This document shows positions 1-9,835 of a stretch of 17,729 bases of DNA, one piece after another. Within the stretch, counting starts at the first letter, position 1. Every line of letters starts with the position of its first letter. The notes beneath the pieces were generated by a model, which was given only the letters and a program-made list of their open reading frames with translations, was not told the origin of the DNA and ran no database searches. The stretch is from positions 1-17,729 of the forward strand of contig RXOD01004852.1 in the NCBI GenBank assembly GCA_005223375.1, given 5' to 3'. Origin of the DNA: Amoebophrya sp. AT5.2 (lineage: Eukaryota; Sar; Dinophyceae; Syndiniales; Amoebophryaceae). A program made the translations under genes and the position numbers.

Positions 1-244
1 AGCTAGTCGGACCCCTCCCTCCCCCTATTCGTATTCTCTGCGCAGAGAATTCCGGGAATTGTTCCACAGCATCTAACGTGACAGCAAGGTAGTTGTCTCG
101 GTGTACGGATCATGCCAATATCATACATGAGTATAGTACGATGGTCCGTGCTTGTTCTATCTTGCAAAAGCTTGTGCTGGCGGGCCAAGTTCTTATTCTA
201 AAGATTAAGATTCTTGAGACTGTGACTGGGACCGCTCCAAGCAG
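1..244 (+). other. Unresolved 5' exon region of the giant surface-protein gene
   Basis: The long exon starting at 661 needs an upstream exon that ends two bases into a codon. Two phase-compatible donors are visible here. Model A uses the GT donor at 89-90 (CAAG/GTAGTT). Its exon is open leftward to the window edge, or begins after the pyrimidine-rich acceptor ending at 45. It would encode ...NSGNCSTASNVTA before the join, with two N-glycosylation-like sequons. Model B starts at the ATG at 141, reads 34 codons plus two bases (MVRACSILQKLVLAGQ...) to 244, and uses a GC donor at 245-246. That makes the fold-back element the intron itself. Neither exon has a domain I recognise, and the two models exclude each other. 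Which is real, if either, cannot be settled by reading. Confidence 0.35.
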
Positions 245-357
245 GCGCAAGCAGAATTAAACTCCTCAACCTTGCTGAGAATTTCAGTATTTCTGTTTAT
301 CGCCAATGTCATCCCCGTAAAATTTTAACGTCGGCCAGCATGTTGATTCTTTTCGTC

Positions 358-453
358 CAACCTTTGGTCCAACATTTGGCCCAACATTTGGCCCAACATT
401 TGGTCCAACATTTGGTCCAAGATTTGGTCCAACATTTGGCCCAACATTTGGCC
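358..453. repeat. Tandem array of eight 12-bp units (CAACATTTGGYC)
   Basis: Eight consecutive 12-bp units run without gaps from 358 to 453. The consensus is CAACATTTGG followed by CC or TC. Unit 1 has CAACCTTT and unit 6 has CAAGATTT in place of CAACATTT. The array lies in the left arm of the fold-back element, and single copies of its reverse complement lie in the right arm. Reading frames through it give four-residue repeats such as TFGP (+) or KCWT/KCWA (-), but these are not credible proteins. Confidence 0.95.
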
Positions 454-497
454 CTCTCAAAAAACTGTAATACGACCCACCGCACTAGATTCCGCCT

Positions 498-514
498 CAA
501 CATTTGAAATGTTG
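498..514. repeat. 17-bp palindrome at the apex of the fold-back element
   Basis: CAACATTTGAAATGTTG is a perfect palindrome around a central G. It is one array unit joined head-to-head with its own reverse complement. It lies close to the centre of the element and marks the point where the repeat orientation flips. Confidence 0.85.
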
Positions 515-532
515 GGCCACAACATGTAGGGT

Positions 533-600
533 CAAATGTTGGAGGCGCCAAAAATGAAAACTTGGAGCAAATGTCGGGCGCCAAAAATGAAAAGTTGGCG
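533..600. repeat. Two 33-bp direct repeats with GGCGCCAAAAATGAAAA core
   Basis: GGCGCCAAAAATGAAAA occurs at 544 and again at 577, a 33-bp period. In each copy it is followed by CTTGG or GTTGG and preceded by CAAATGT(T/C)GG. The repeats are in the right arm of the fold-back element. The left arm has no equally good counterpart, so the arms have diverged or expanded independently. Confidence 0.8.
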
Positions 601-660
601 AAAGGTTGGGGCTAGTTTAATCAACATTGCAGCTTTCTTTAAGTAAAATTCTGCTTGCAG

Positions 661-3600
661 GTACATCCGCAGTGGCCTCCTGCACTCGACGGACCCAAAC
701 ACGGACTCCGCGTACGATTGCAGTTTGTGGGACACTCGTGTCACCCAGCTCGCCGCAGAGCGCGACCATGCATCCTGGATTGCAGCTAACGGCGGCGTAG
801 ACCCCGCTTCCCTTCAGTACTTCGAGCTCGGGAAGAATGCTTCGATGATTGTTCTTCAAGTGGAGCCGGCGGACGGAGGAGGCGGAGATGATGAATCCGC
901 GGCCTCGTCGGGGCAAGAAGTCGACGCGTTCTTTCCCCTTCCCTCGCAGACTGCCAACCAGAACTACGTCGCAGCTGGGGGCGACGGGGGCAGCACCAGC
1001 GCGTCGGGCTTTCACTACGATTTCTATTTCGCCTACGAGCAGATCGGCTTTCTCCATAACGAGATGCAGGGCGTTAGATGGGGCCAAACGGAACGCGCCC
1101 GGAGTTTGGTGTGGAGGCGGGTAAAGGGTGTAGACGCAAATTTTGCGCAGAGGGAATTCCTCAGGGTGCAGATGGAGTCTCAGACAACCTACGTCCATGT
1201 GTACATAATTTGCGCCAGCGACTTCGGACAACGGACCAGCGTCGGCGGCGGTGAAAGTGAACAGTTCTCTTCGTCTTCTCGTCCGCGAGCGACGCCATGC
1301 ATCGACGCGTGGGGCCGGTATCCCGAAAGCAGCGAATGGAGTGCGTCCGACCCGCGGCCGCCCCCGGTGACCAGCAATGAAGAGGCAGCGCGCGAAGGCT
1401 TCCAAGCCGCTCTGCACGTGGTGGCATTTCATGACGTTGGCTTTAAGAATCTCGACTTCGCTTTCTGGGGCGCGACCCACCTTACGCGCTTCTCGGGGGC
1501 GCGATTCTTCGGACAGGTGACGTCCATGCAGAGTGCGTTTCATGGCGTGATCGCGCTGTCTCGCTACGACGCTCGTGGACGCTTCTACGGGGCCGGGGAC
1601 CAGCAGATGTGCCTTTCAATAGAGACTGGTCTGTTCTTGTCGGCAGCAGAGGCGCGCGAGGCAGAGCAGACCCTGGTAGTGAGCAATGAAGTCTACTTGA
1701 GCAACTTGAATGAAGCAATGACCAACGGGTGGTTGCTGCATGACGAGAAAGCGGCAGGGTTGGGTCTTTATCAAGTTTACGAACGGAAGTCACACAAATC
1801 CATGCGCGAGGTGGTGCTAGACTACGCCGCCTGGTTACAATCGCAGCAATTACCAGTGGACGCTGTGCTGGCCTTGCAGCAAGAGACGCAAGAAGTCCAC
1901 GCATTTCAGCAAGGGCCTCTCCGACGGGCGCGCGCCGCACACGAAGTAGGAGCAGGAGATGGCGCACCGACAGCGACTGGCGGCTCTACTAGTGGCTCCA
2001 CTTCATCATCAGCATTCGCATCATCTTGGGCAACCAGAGACAGCGTAAGCAGTGAAGATAATCGTGACGCGCGGTCTCTTCTCACGAAATTCATTTTCGA
2101 CAACGTACCACTGTTGCCGACGCATGCGTATGCGCGCCGGTACAAAGTTTGCAGCGCGCGTGGCTGTGCGAACCTTGCAGAGACCCTACAAAGGGACTAC
2201 CGCGCCCTCTGGTCGGAGGTGGTGGGTGGACGGCCTATCCATTATTTTCTCCGCGACAGGCTCTGTTCTTCCGGGGCATCCTCAGCACAGGCCTCGGCCA
2301 CCCCCTTGCCGAGTGCTTCTCTGACGGGTTGCGAGACTGAAGACAACGCGGATTCTGTCAGCAACAGCATGACTTTCAGCAATTCCTCCGAACGTGCCAG
2401 CATGACTTTTGGCAATTACTCCGAACGGTTCTGGGACGACGTTGCAGGAGCGGTAACTTTGAGCATGTCGATCGAGCAGAAGGCGCTGTTGTTAGCCGAC
2501 CCGGATTCGCCGACATTACTCGCAGTCGCTGCAGAGACGGTGACGCGTCTTGCCCCGATGCATCCTAATCAGATCGAGGATTCTTCTACTACTGGTTCCT
2601 CGTCGACGAGAAGTTTAGACAGCATTCCGCTAGTTGCGGCTCGAGCGGCGATTCAGCGCGAGTACCGCATGGTCAACAGTCTCCCGACTGCTCCGCAGGA
2701 GCCCGGCGAGGAATACAGCTTCCGCAACGCGACCGAGCTCGCCGCCGGTTTTGAATTGGTGTACCAGCTCGAACACCTGAGCAGCCAGCCGGATATGTTC
2801 GGGCAAGAGTCTTCCAGTGAGCCCGCTTCCAACGGGGTTCAAGCCCGTGTTCTGTCCTCCACCCCGACCGGTGGGACGTCAGATGGCACGAACAGCGACG
2901 CTCTTCGTCTACCAGAAGAGCTGCTCCTGGGCCTCTTCCGCTTGCGTGCGCCGTGGGACTTCTCGATGTATGACGGCTTTATGACGTGGTGGCAGCAGGC
3001 GGATCGGGAGCGTTTCCAGCGCGAGTGGCCGTATCACAACCCCTACGTGCTTTTAGGGCTGCACGGCGATCATTCGCTGAAGCTGGCACAGCTTTTTGGT
3101 CGCCGCTCTTGGACCAATGATTTTCTTCGCTGCTGGGAGGTCGGGAACGTGAGGAACATGCGCGCATTGTTCAAGGGAGTGTCGAATATGGAGCAGTATC
3201 TTGGCGGCTGGGACACGTCTAGGGTCACGGACATGAGCCTCATGTTCGCTTCCACACAGACCAGCAATCCGCAAATAGGTGGTTGGAACACAAGCAGCGT
3301 CACCGACATGTCTGGCATGTTCCAAGCCGCCCGCGGCGCCTTCCTTGAAACACGCGCACAGCACATCTCCTGGCACGTGTCCGGAGCGGCGGCGACGTAC
3401 GTGCCGGCGGCGGCGCCGTACATTCACTCGCAGCTGTACTGGCAGTACCAAGCCACAAACGCGTACTGGAAACTTTTCCGAGAGTACCCGGCGTCCGAAT
3501 CTGTACTACGCGTCGATGAAGAGCGTCACGGTGGTAAAATTGAAGCGGTGGTGGAGACCAACGGAACGGCGTTGTGGGACACGTCGAAAGTCAAAAGCAT

Positions 3601-6600
3601 GGCTGCAATGTTTCAGGAGGCCCCCTTCGTCAGGCCGCACGTCCATCACTGGCAAGTCGGGGAGGTGACTTCTTTCGCGAGCATGTTTGCAGGTTCGCTC
3701 CAGGCGCAACCGTGCGTTCAGCGTTGGCGGACAACAAAATTGCGCGACCTCGAGGGGATGTTTGCAGACGGTGCCGGCGGTTACGGGTACTTGATCGGAC
3801 AACAGCAGCAAGGCAATTCTTCTTCTTCGCTGGATAACGCGACAAATCTGTACTATGCCGAAGGAATGCACAGCTGGGATCTGTCGAGAGTTACCAATCT
3901 GGACGAGCTGTTTAGGGATTACCAGGGACCGTTGCCGGACATGCGCAGCTGGGACGTTGCCGCGGTGCGTTCTATGTCGATGACCTTCGCATTGGGGAGC
4001 GCTGCCTGGGAGAAAAGCTCGACTTTTGAGCGGTTTGCGACGATCGCGGACTGGGACGTGAGTGCAGTCATGTCCCTGAAGAATTTCTTTTCTGCAGGAG
4101 GTGGGGAGACGATGGCGCGACTGGGGCGTCGAGTGAAATGCTACCTGGAACACCTGCGGGCCGCGTTCGGATCGGTAGAACAGACAGGAGGAAGCGACGA
4201 AGCGGCCACGAACTCACTGCACTCATCGTCATCGTATTTCTCCTTGTTTCAAAATTGGAACGCCTCCCTGGTCAGTGCCGGAGCGTGGTCGGAAGACCAA
4301 GGCGAACAGTTCGCGCCGGCCGCTTTCATGAGCGAAATCGGGGCACAGCAAGCGCATGACTCTTCTATGGAACTGCGACCGCTGTGCCGCACGAAAGCCT
4401 CGAGCGGGGGCGTCGCCGGGTCCGGTGCAATCAGCAGGCTGAGCCTGGGGCACAAAGATTGGCGCTCCTTTTTCAATTCAGAAGAAGGCGCTTCTTGCGT
4501 CAGCAGTGCGCACCAGACGTCGACGTCCGCGCGACTGCTTTCCAGAAGAAGAACCTCGAACCAGGTTGCGCCGCGTAGTGGTAGTTTGCAAAAAAGCTAC
4601 AAGATCAATTTGCGGCGACCCACGACTTTTGCAGAAACAACACCTGCCGCATCCTCGGCGCACACCTACAGCGAGGAGCTACGACGTCAAGAACGTCGCC
4701 GACTCTCCACTGAAGAAAGCGGCCCCGTCGTGAGCTTCGCAGAGATTCTGCTAAACTCCGCCCCTCCAGGAACTTACCACCTGTGCGGACACCGCGGAAA
4801 AACGTTTTTCGGTCAATACTGCCCACCCGGGCATGGTCGAATTCTGCACAGGTATGGGACCGTTTCCACGGAACTCAAGAATTGTGCGAAATGTCCTGCG
4901 GGGCAGCAAGCCACGGAGAACGGGTTGCGCTGCGCCCCGTGTGGAGCGAACTTCTATTCTACGCCCGACCGCACGGAGTGTAAGCCGTGCCCTTCCGGCC
5001 AACTGCGGGCAATCACGGATATGGTCACCGAGAGCTGCGTCCGTGCCGAGCAGCATTCGTTTGTGCGACCCTGGACTTTTAACAGCGACGTTGGGCCAGC
5101 GACTATGGCTGCAGTGATCCCAACTACAACTGACACGGGGTCCGGCAATCAAGTACAATCTCAAGTGCAGATACAGCAGCAAAGCCCCCATCGATTCGTG
5201 GTTCCGTTCCTGGACGTCTCGTCTACCTCGAGTGTTGTTTACAACATGGTCAACGCCCCCTGGGAGCAACTCCACGTGTCGGACGCCCGCTTCCGAAAAT
5301 ATCCTGGCGACGAGGCGGCGTACTCTTGCCGGCGAGGGTTTTCGAGCGCCGGGTCGAGCTATTGCCTACCGTGTCCGATAAACACATACGCCGTCGCCAC
5401 GGAAGAGGGCTGCCGTCCGTGCCCAAGTGGCTTCTTCAGCAACCGCTACGCGCAGCTCGACTCGACGACCTGCGTACCCTGTCCAAGTGAATACATTTGC
5501 CAGGACGTAGTAGTTGGAGGCTTAGTCGGGCTCGGGGTCGGGGCATCACCATCTCCAGCATCAGCGTCAGCAACGTCGATGACTCCAGGTCCAGGCGGGT
5601 CAGGAACTGCATCTAGTACACGCGCACTACATCAAGCACAAGGAAATCATCCGAACCCGAATCCTCGTCGTCGGCTTACCGCCACCCGCGAAGAACAGTT
5701 GCGTCGCCAGCTATCTGCGCCATCCATCCCGCGCGTGCGGAAAGGTTTTTGGGCAAAGGAAATTTCTTTTACCACACCGATGCTCACAGAGTTAGAGTAC
5801 GACGCGCGGTATTCTGCTGCGGAATACGCGAGTCTAATCTCCGTCGCACTCCTGGCGGAGTTTCTTCCTGCGCCCGCCGCTCGGGGCGCAGAAGCGGCGG
5901 CGACTACAGCCGGTTCGGTCACCGCAGCGACAGGGGCAGCGAACCAAACAGCTGCTTCGTCCAAGTCCTACCTGGACGAATTTTCACGGATGGTGGCAGC
6001 TCTGGAGCAGAGTCATCGGCAGCAGGCCGGCGCTTCCGATTTCAGCGGTGACGTGGTCTTGGCGGCACTTGCAGCGAAGGAGCGCGCACAGGAGGTTGAA
6101 ACTCTGAAGCTGAAACTGTTCAACCACTCGCAGCCGTTCTTGTACTTGGGCGAACAAGGTGCGGAGTTTCACTTCCTCCCGCGTGCAGTGTGGGCTGCAG
6201 CGAATGCGAGCAGGTTTCAGGGCTACACGCTGTACAAGTGCGCGCCGAGCACGTGCCTGGGAACTTCTGGGGGGAGCGGAGGTGGCCAAGGCGCAGGGAC
6301 GATGACTGCAGCATCTTCGACCACGGCGGGGGCACCCGCAAGCTCCGCAAGAGCGCTGCAAGTCCACGGAGGACGTGCGAGCCTGGAGGCCCTCGAAAAT
6401 GGGGAACAAGTAGTACTACCACGACGAAGAAGAAGATTTTTGACTACATCTAGAGCAGCAGGGTCGCCGTCACCTTCGCCGGGAATCGATTCGCATTCGT
6501 CATCGAGTCTGAACCTGTGCGCAACAAATCGCGATCCGACCACGATTGCGTGCAGCCGATGCCTACCGGGCCACCGTCGCGACAATCCGACCAACAGCGG

Positions 6601-9600
6601 CGTTTGCGTTGCGTGCGATGGAGATATGGACTCACCCAAAGGGGCTGCCATCTATGGCGCCGCTTTTCTTGCCCTCATCGGTTTCTTCCGCTACCTCTAC
6701 CTGGCGTGGCAAAGCAGAAAGCGTAGCCTCGCCGAGCTCATGCGAAAGCAGCGCCTACGACTGCAGCAAGCCGCAAGCCGGGGCATGGATTCAATGCGAA
6801 TCCAGACGAAACGAATCTCCGGCTGGGCACTGTTCAAGGGCGTGGAAATGCAAATGGATGTTAGAGACGGCGCGTCAGTTTCACCGACAGCTACGAGGAA
6901 TCCGACCACTGACGGCGCGGCCGGCGCTCAGGAGAAGATGCCTCCGCCAGCGGCCATTCCCGCAGCAGAAAACGACACCACCACGACAAGCGACTCTAGA
7001 ACAACTACTGCGCCCCCCGATGCTCGCACGAGCACAGCGGAGCCGCCTCCTGCGACGACTTGTGACCCCGTTCGCGAGCACGCCCACGCCGCCGCGTCTC
7101 TCCAGAACAACGACGCGGCGGGGGGCACCACCACTGCTACCACTGGCCACAGCATGCCTGGCATCACTGCCTTTGACGATCGTAAGTATGCGGACGGGTT
7201 CAGGACGCTTTTCCATGGGCTGGGACAGATTTTGAAGTATGCCCAGTCCATCACGATCTTCGGCCAGTTCAACATCGACTGGCCCGCCGTGAACCTGTGG
7301 TTTTTTGAACTGCCTGAGATCATGCTGTTCTTCACGTTCGGCGACTGGCAGTACGGCCTGGAGTGCTTCGAAGCGGCGCGCCGCGATCCCTTCGTCACGC
7401 ACACGTTTGTGAAGTGGGCGTCGATCGTGATTGTGCCCCTCGCTGTGTGCCTCGGCTGTCTAGTCGGCGACGGGGCGTGGTGGCTGCGGACCAAAATAGT
7501 AAATGCGCAGAATGCAGCGCCCCCCGAGAGAAAAAAACGAGATGCGGCTTCGGCTGCAGCTGCAGGTGCCGACAAAGATGCCACCGATACGCCCAACGTG
7601 AAGCAGATGAACTTTGCCGGGTATCTGCGGCTTGCGGGAGCGCTCGTGCTGCTGTTGTACCCGATGTCGAGCCGGAACGCGTTGGATTTTTTCGACTGCA
7701 TGGAGCACGACGGGGACGAAGCCTCGATGACCCACCGCATCTTCCGACACATCCATTGCGACGACCGGATCGCGAGACCTCAAACTGATGTCGGTTCGAA
7801 CGGTACAACACAGGACCGAGCAAGAGATCAGGGGCTCCACACGCAGCATTTCTTCGAGGCAGTCCTGGTTGCTGTAGCAGCCCTGTGCGCGCCAATCTTG
7901 TTTTTGGCGGTCGGCAGTTTCTTATTGCGCGGAAGCCTCACGCGTCTGGGAAAATTGGTGTCAAAAGTGCAGTCGCAAAAGGAGTTTTGGGAAAAGTGTG
8001 AAGCTCAAAGCAGTACCAGGCAAAAGTATCCGCTGGTCGATCCTGCAGCCTTTCGCCAGTATCCGCAGATGGAAGATAAGGTCATGCAGACTGCTGGCGC
8101 AGTGGAAAAGCTGGAAAACGCTCCGCGCGAGAGGACGACGACGGCGACGACGCTGCTGGAGGAACCGGAGCAGCGAGTGCCAAGCGAGAATTTAAAAACA
8201 AAACTCGAGCAGGAGAAAGGCGGGAGTGCAAGCCCGGGTGGCGACCCACACTATCATGCGGACGACTCAACGACGTGTCCGAAGGAGCGGAAACAGATCA
8301 GCAAAGATCTAACCCGCATTTCACAGCTCGAGGATTTCTTCGGTTTCGCTTGGGCCCCGTTCCGCAGCGAGTTCTACTGGTGGTGCGTGGTTGTCTTGGT
8401 GAAAGACTGCGGCTTTGCACTCTCGGCGGTGCTATTTCGGGACGGCTACTCGCAGATAACCTGCGCGACGAGTGTTCTGCTTGTCTACCTCCTGAGCACG
8501 CATTTTTTCCGCCCGTTCGCGGACAGCACGGCGAATGCGCAGGAACTGCTGCTGACGCTTCTTCTCGTGATTCTGGGCTTTGCAGCAACGGCCGTGCCCC
8601 TCGACGACGCAGAGCTGACGACGAACGTTTCGCACACTTCTTCGACTGGGGCGCAACCTTCGTCAGCGGTCAGTTCCAATACAACGGCGGGAGTGCTGCT
8701 AAACAACGGCACGGCGGCCGATGCAGCAGTCGCTGAAACTTCCCATCACGAGAACGAGTCGGTGCGAGCGAGCCACTCCGTGCTGCTCTTCTGGCAAATT
8801 CTGGGCGTCATTCTGCCCCTGTTTTGCGTGCTGAGCCTGCTCAACCAGCAGTTCCAGATCCGGCTTCGCCTCACACAGCTGTTCTGGCGCAGGAACAAAC
8901 CGTCAGAATCAACGCCAGGGGACATGACGACAAAGTCTGACGACAGGAAGATGAAGATCGGCCAAGTCGAAGCCCAAGACGACCAACCACAAACGAAAAT
9001 GAAGAGCGCGGCGGTCGATGACCTGAAGTTCATCACCCGCCGCGAGCAAGAGCGCCGCGTGCACGATCTCCTCGCCGACGTGGATCATTTGAACAAACAT
9101 CCCCAGGTGTTACAGCGGCTGGATCCTGAAGAGCTGTCCCAACTGGAGCGGTATCTCCACGTGGTGAAACGGGCCGGACGGGGCAAATTCGCGGGGTGCC
9201 GCCGCGGCGCGGAGCGCTTAGATAACCTGATGCTTCTGCAGGAGGGGACGAATAAAACGAACTCGAGTGCGGAAGTAGATTCGCGAGCTGCGGGAGTGGG
9301 GACCAAGGACACCGAGGCGTCATCAGTGGCTCCTTCGGCGAAAGCAAACAATGATAAGGGTGAAGGCCGCACCGCCAGCTCTGGTTCGTCTGCCTCTGCA
9401 GCCACCTGCGCAGCCGCCATGCCACAGGAAGAGAACGCCCGTGTCGCTGTCGGAACAATCCAAGGCGAAAAATTAGAGAACGACGCTCGCGACCGAAGAC
9501 GCGCGACACGGGACCGCGCCCGCACTGAGAACAGCGCTGACCACCAACAAGATGATGAAACCATCAGCGACACGGTGGTTCTAAGTCCACGAGTCCATGA

Positions 9601-9835
9601 AGACGAATCCAAACGCGAGGAGAAGATGAAGAGCGACTTTTTCTTCCTGTCGCAGGACGACGTCATACTAGCGGAAAAAATAGAGAACTCAGATGGCGAG
9701 CGTACGGCGAACGAAAGCGATAAGATCGAACATCCAAGATGTACAATAGATCGAACGTCGAACATCAACAATCCGAAGCCGGCAAAGGGCGAGGTAGACC
9801 CCCACGATAACTTCGAAGGCGTTCCGGAGGAATGA
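661..9835 (+). CDS. Giant multi-domain surface protein (DUF285 repeats, Cys-rich modules, about 8 TM), 5' incomplete
   Basis: This is one open exon of about 3057 codons ending in TGA at 9833-9835. It has no ATG before 845, but 60 good in-frame codons precede that ATG and a splice acceptor ends at 660, so the true start lies upstream. In order: an unrecognised region (661-3100) with Ser/Thr/Gly-rich inserts; about nine divergent DUF285/BspA-type repeats (about 3120-4300), two of them canonical; Cys-rich growth-factor-receptor-like modules (about 4780-5040, 5320-5510, 6510-6640) broken by low-complexity linkers; about eight membrane segments (6645-8845); and a charged, Lys/Glu/Asp-rich tail of about 330 residues with no recognised domain. 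The repeats and Cys-rich part are expected outside the cell and the tail in the cytosol, suggesting a receptor-, adhesin- or channel-like role. The ligand and function are unknown. The multi-TM part resembles TRP-like or GCC2/GCC3-type protist proteins in layout, but I cannot assign a family. The length and open frame make the gene secure. Confidence 0.88.
2366..2431 (+). repeat. 11-residue tandem duplication within the coding exon
   Basis: AGCATGACTTT occurs at 2366 and again at 2399, 33 bp apart. It starts two neighbouring 33-bp units encoding SMTFSNSSERA and SMTFGNYSERF. The duplication is in frame, Ser/Asn-rich, and lies in the unrecognised N-terminal region. It is probably a recent replication-slippage expansion. 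Confidence 0.85.
3120..4300 (+). repeat. DUF285/BspA-type repeat array encoded in the giant protein
   Basis: Units follow the DUF285 pattern W-(D/N/x)-x-S-x-V-x-x-M-x-x-x-F. Examples are GGWDTSRVTDMSLMF (Trp codon at 3209), GGWNTSSVTDMSGMF (3284, exactly 25 codons later), LWDTSKVKSMAAMF (about 3573), HHWQVGEVTSFASMF, QRWRTTKLRDLEGMF, HSWDLSRVTNLDELF, MRSWDVAAVRSMSMTF and ADWDVSAVMSLKNFF. An earlier degenerate unit (CWEVGNVRNMRALF) begins the array and a last partial one (QNWNAS) sits near 4255. Inserts of 20-80 residues separate several units, so the array is older or more relaxed than the tight 25-residue arrays of bacteria. In known proteins these repeats form surface-exposed, adhesion-type solenoids. 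That role is inferred here. Confidence 0.8.
4780..6640 (+). other. Cys-rich (ephrin-receptor/GCC2-GCC3-like) modules with low-complexity linkers
   Basis: CxxC-type spacings such as CAKCPAG, CAPCGANFYS, CKPCPSG, CLPCPINTY, CRPCPSGFFS, CVPCPSEY and CSRCLPGH are typical of the growth-factor-receptor Cys-rich fold seen in protist surface proteins. The first block (4780-5040) and the second (5320-5510) are separated by a Gln-rich stretch. The second block and the last pair before the first membrane segment (6510-6640) are separated by about 330 residues rich in Ala, Gly and Ser. Linkers contain short Arg runs (PRRRL at 5663-5677, PRRRRRF at 6419-6439). The Cys pairs imply an oxidising, extracellular or lumenal location. 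Confidence 0.7.
6645..8845 (+). other. Multi-pass membrane region (about eight segments)
   Basis: Hydrophobic spans lie at about 6645-6715, 7400-7490, 7612-7672, 7850-7930, 8373-8437, 8455-8518, 8539-8600 and 8778-8845. A shorter hydrophobic stretch at 7291-7340 follows an FNIDWP motif and could be re-entrant. Low-complexity, Thr/Ala/Pro-rich loops separate the first segment from the rest, and a charged loop separates segments 4 and 5. WP after a Gln-containing helix, and the spacing of the last four spans, recall the multi-TM ends of protist Cys-rich/TRP-like proteins. There is no pore or kinase signature I could name. Confidence 0.65.

Larger units (their letters stand above)
246..658. mobile_element. 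Fold-back, MITE/introner-like element inside the intron
   Basis: Collinear inverted-repeat blocks are nested around a centre near 455-497. GCAAGCAGAATT (247-258) pairs with AATTCTGCTTGC (647-658). TGTTGATT (341-348) pairs with AATCAACA (619-626). CCAACCTTT (357-365) pairs with AAAGGTTGG (601-609). The CCAACATTTG units of the left array pair with CAAATGTTGG (533-542). A 5-bp direct repeat GCAGG flanks it at 241-245 and 657-661, overlapping the right terminal repeat by two bases. The right end coincides with the CAG splice acceptor. No transposase is encoded, so if mobile it is non-autonomous. Terminal inverted repeats with a target duplication at splice boundaries are the known signature of introner elements in some protists. 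Calling this one is inference. Confidence 0.5.
89..660 (+). other. Intron before the long exon (5' boundary uncertain)
   Basis: The 3' splice site at 660 is well supported. A pyrimidine-rich stretch leads into TTCTGCTTGCAG, the downstream frame is open from the first base, and an in-frame TAA at 644-646 lies just upstream. The 5' boundary is either the GT at 89 (572-bp GT-AG intron) or the GC at 245 (416-bp GC-AG intron). Both preserve frame. The right part is filled by a fold-back element and tandem repeats, listed separately. Minus-strand and plus-strand ORFs read through the 12-bp repeats are repetitive artefacts. Confidence 0.55.

Noticed and set aside
309..584. Minus-strand frame encoding a KCWT/KCWA four-residue repeat
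   Set aside because: It is only the translation of the 12-bp DNA array inside the intron element.
617..1543. 308-codon minus-strand open frame opposite the start of the giant gene
   Set aside because: It is antisense to strong coding sequence, Arg-rich with no domain, and typical of the shadow frames produced by GC-rich third positions.
6928..7752. 274-codon minus-strand open frame
   Set aside because: It lies opposite membrane segments and low-complexity loops of the giant protein. Its composition is that of a shadow frame.
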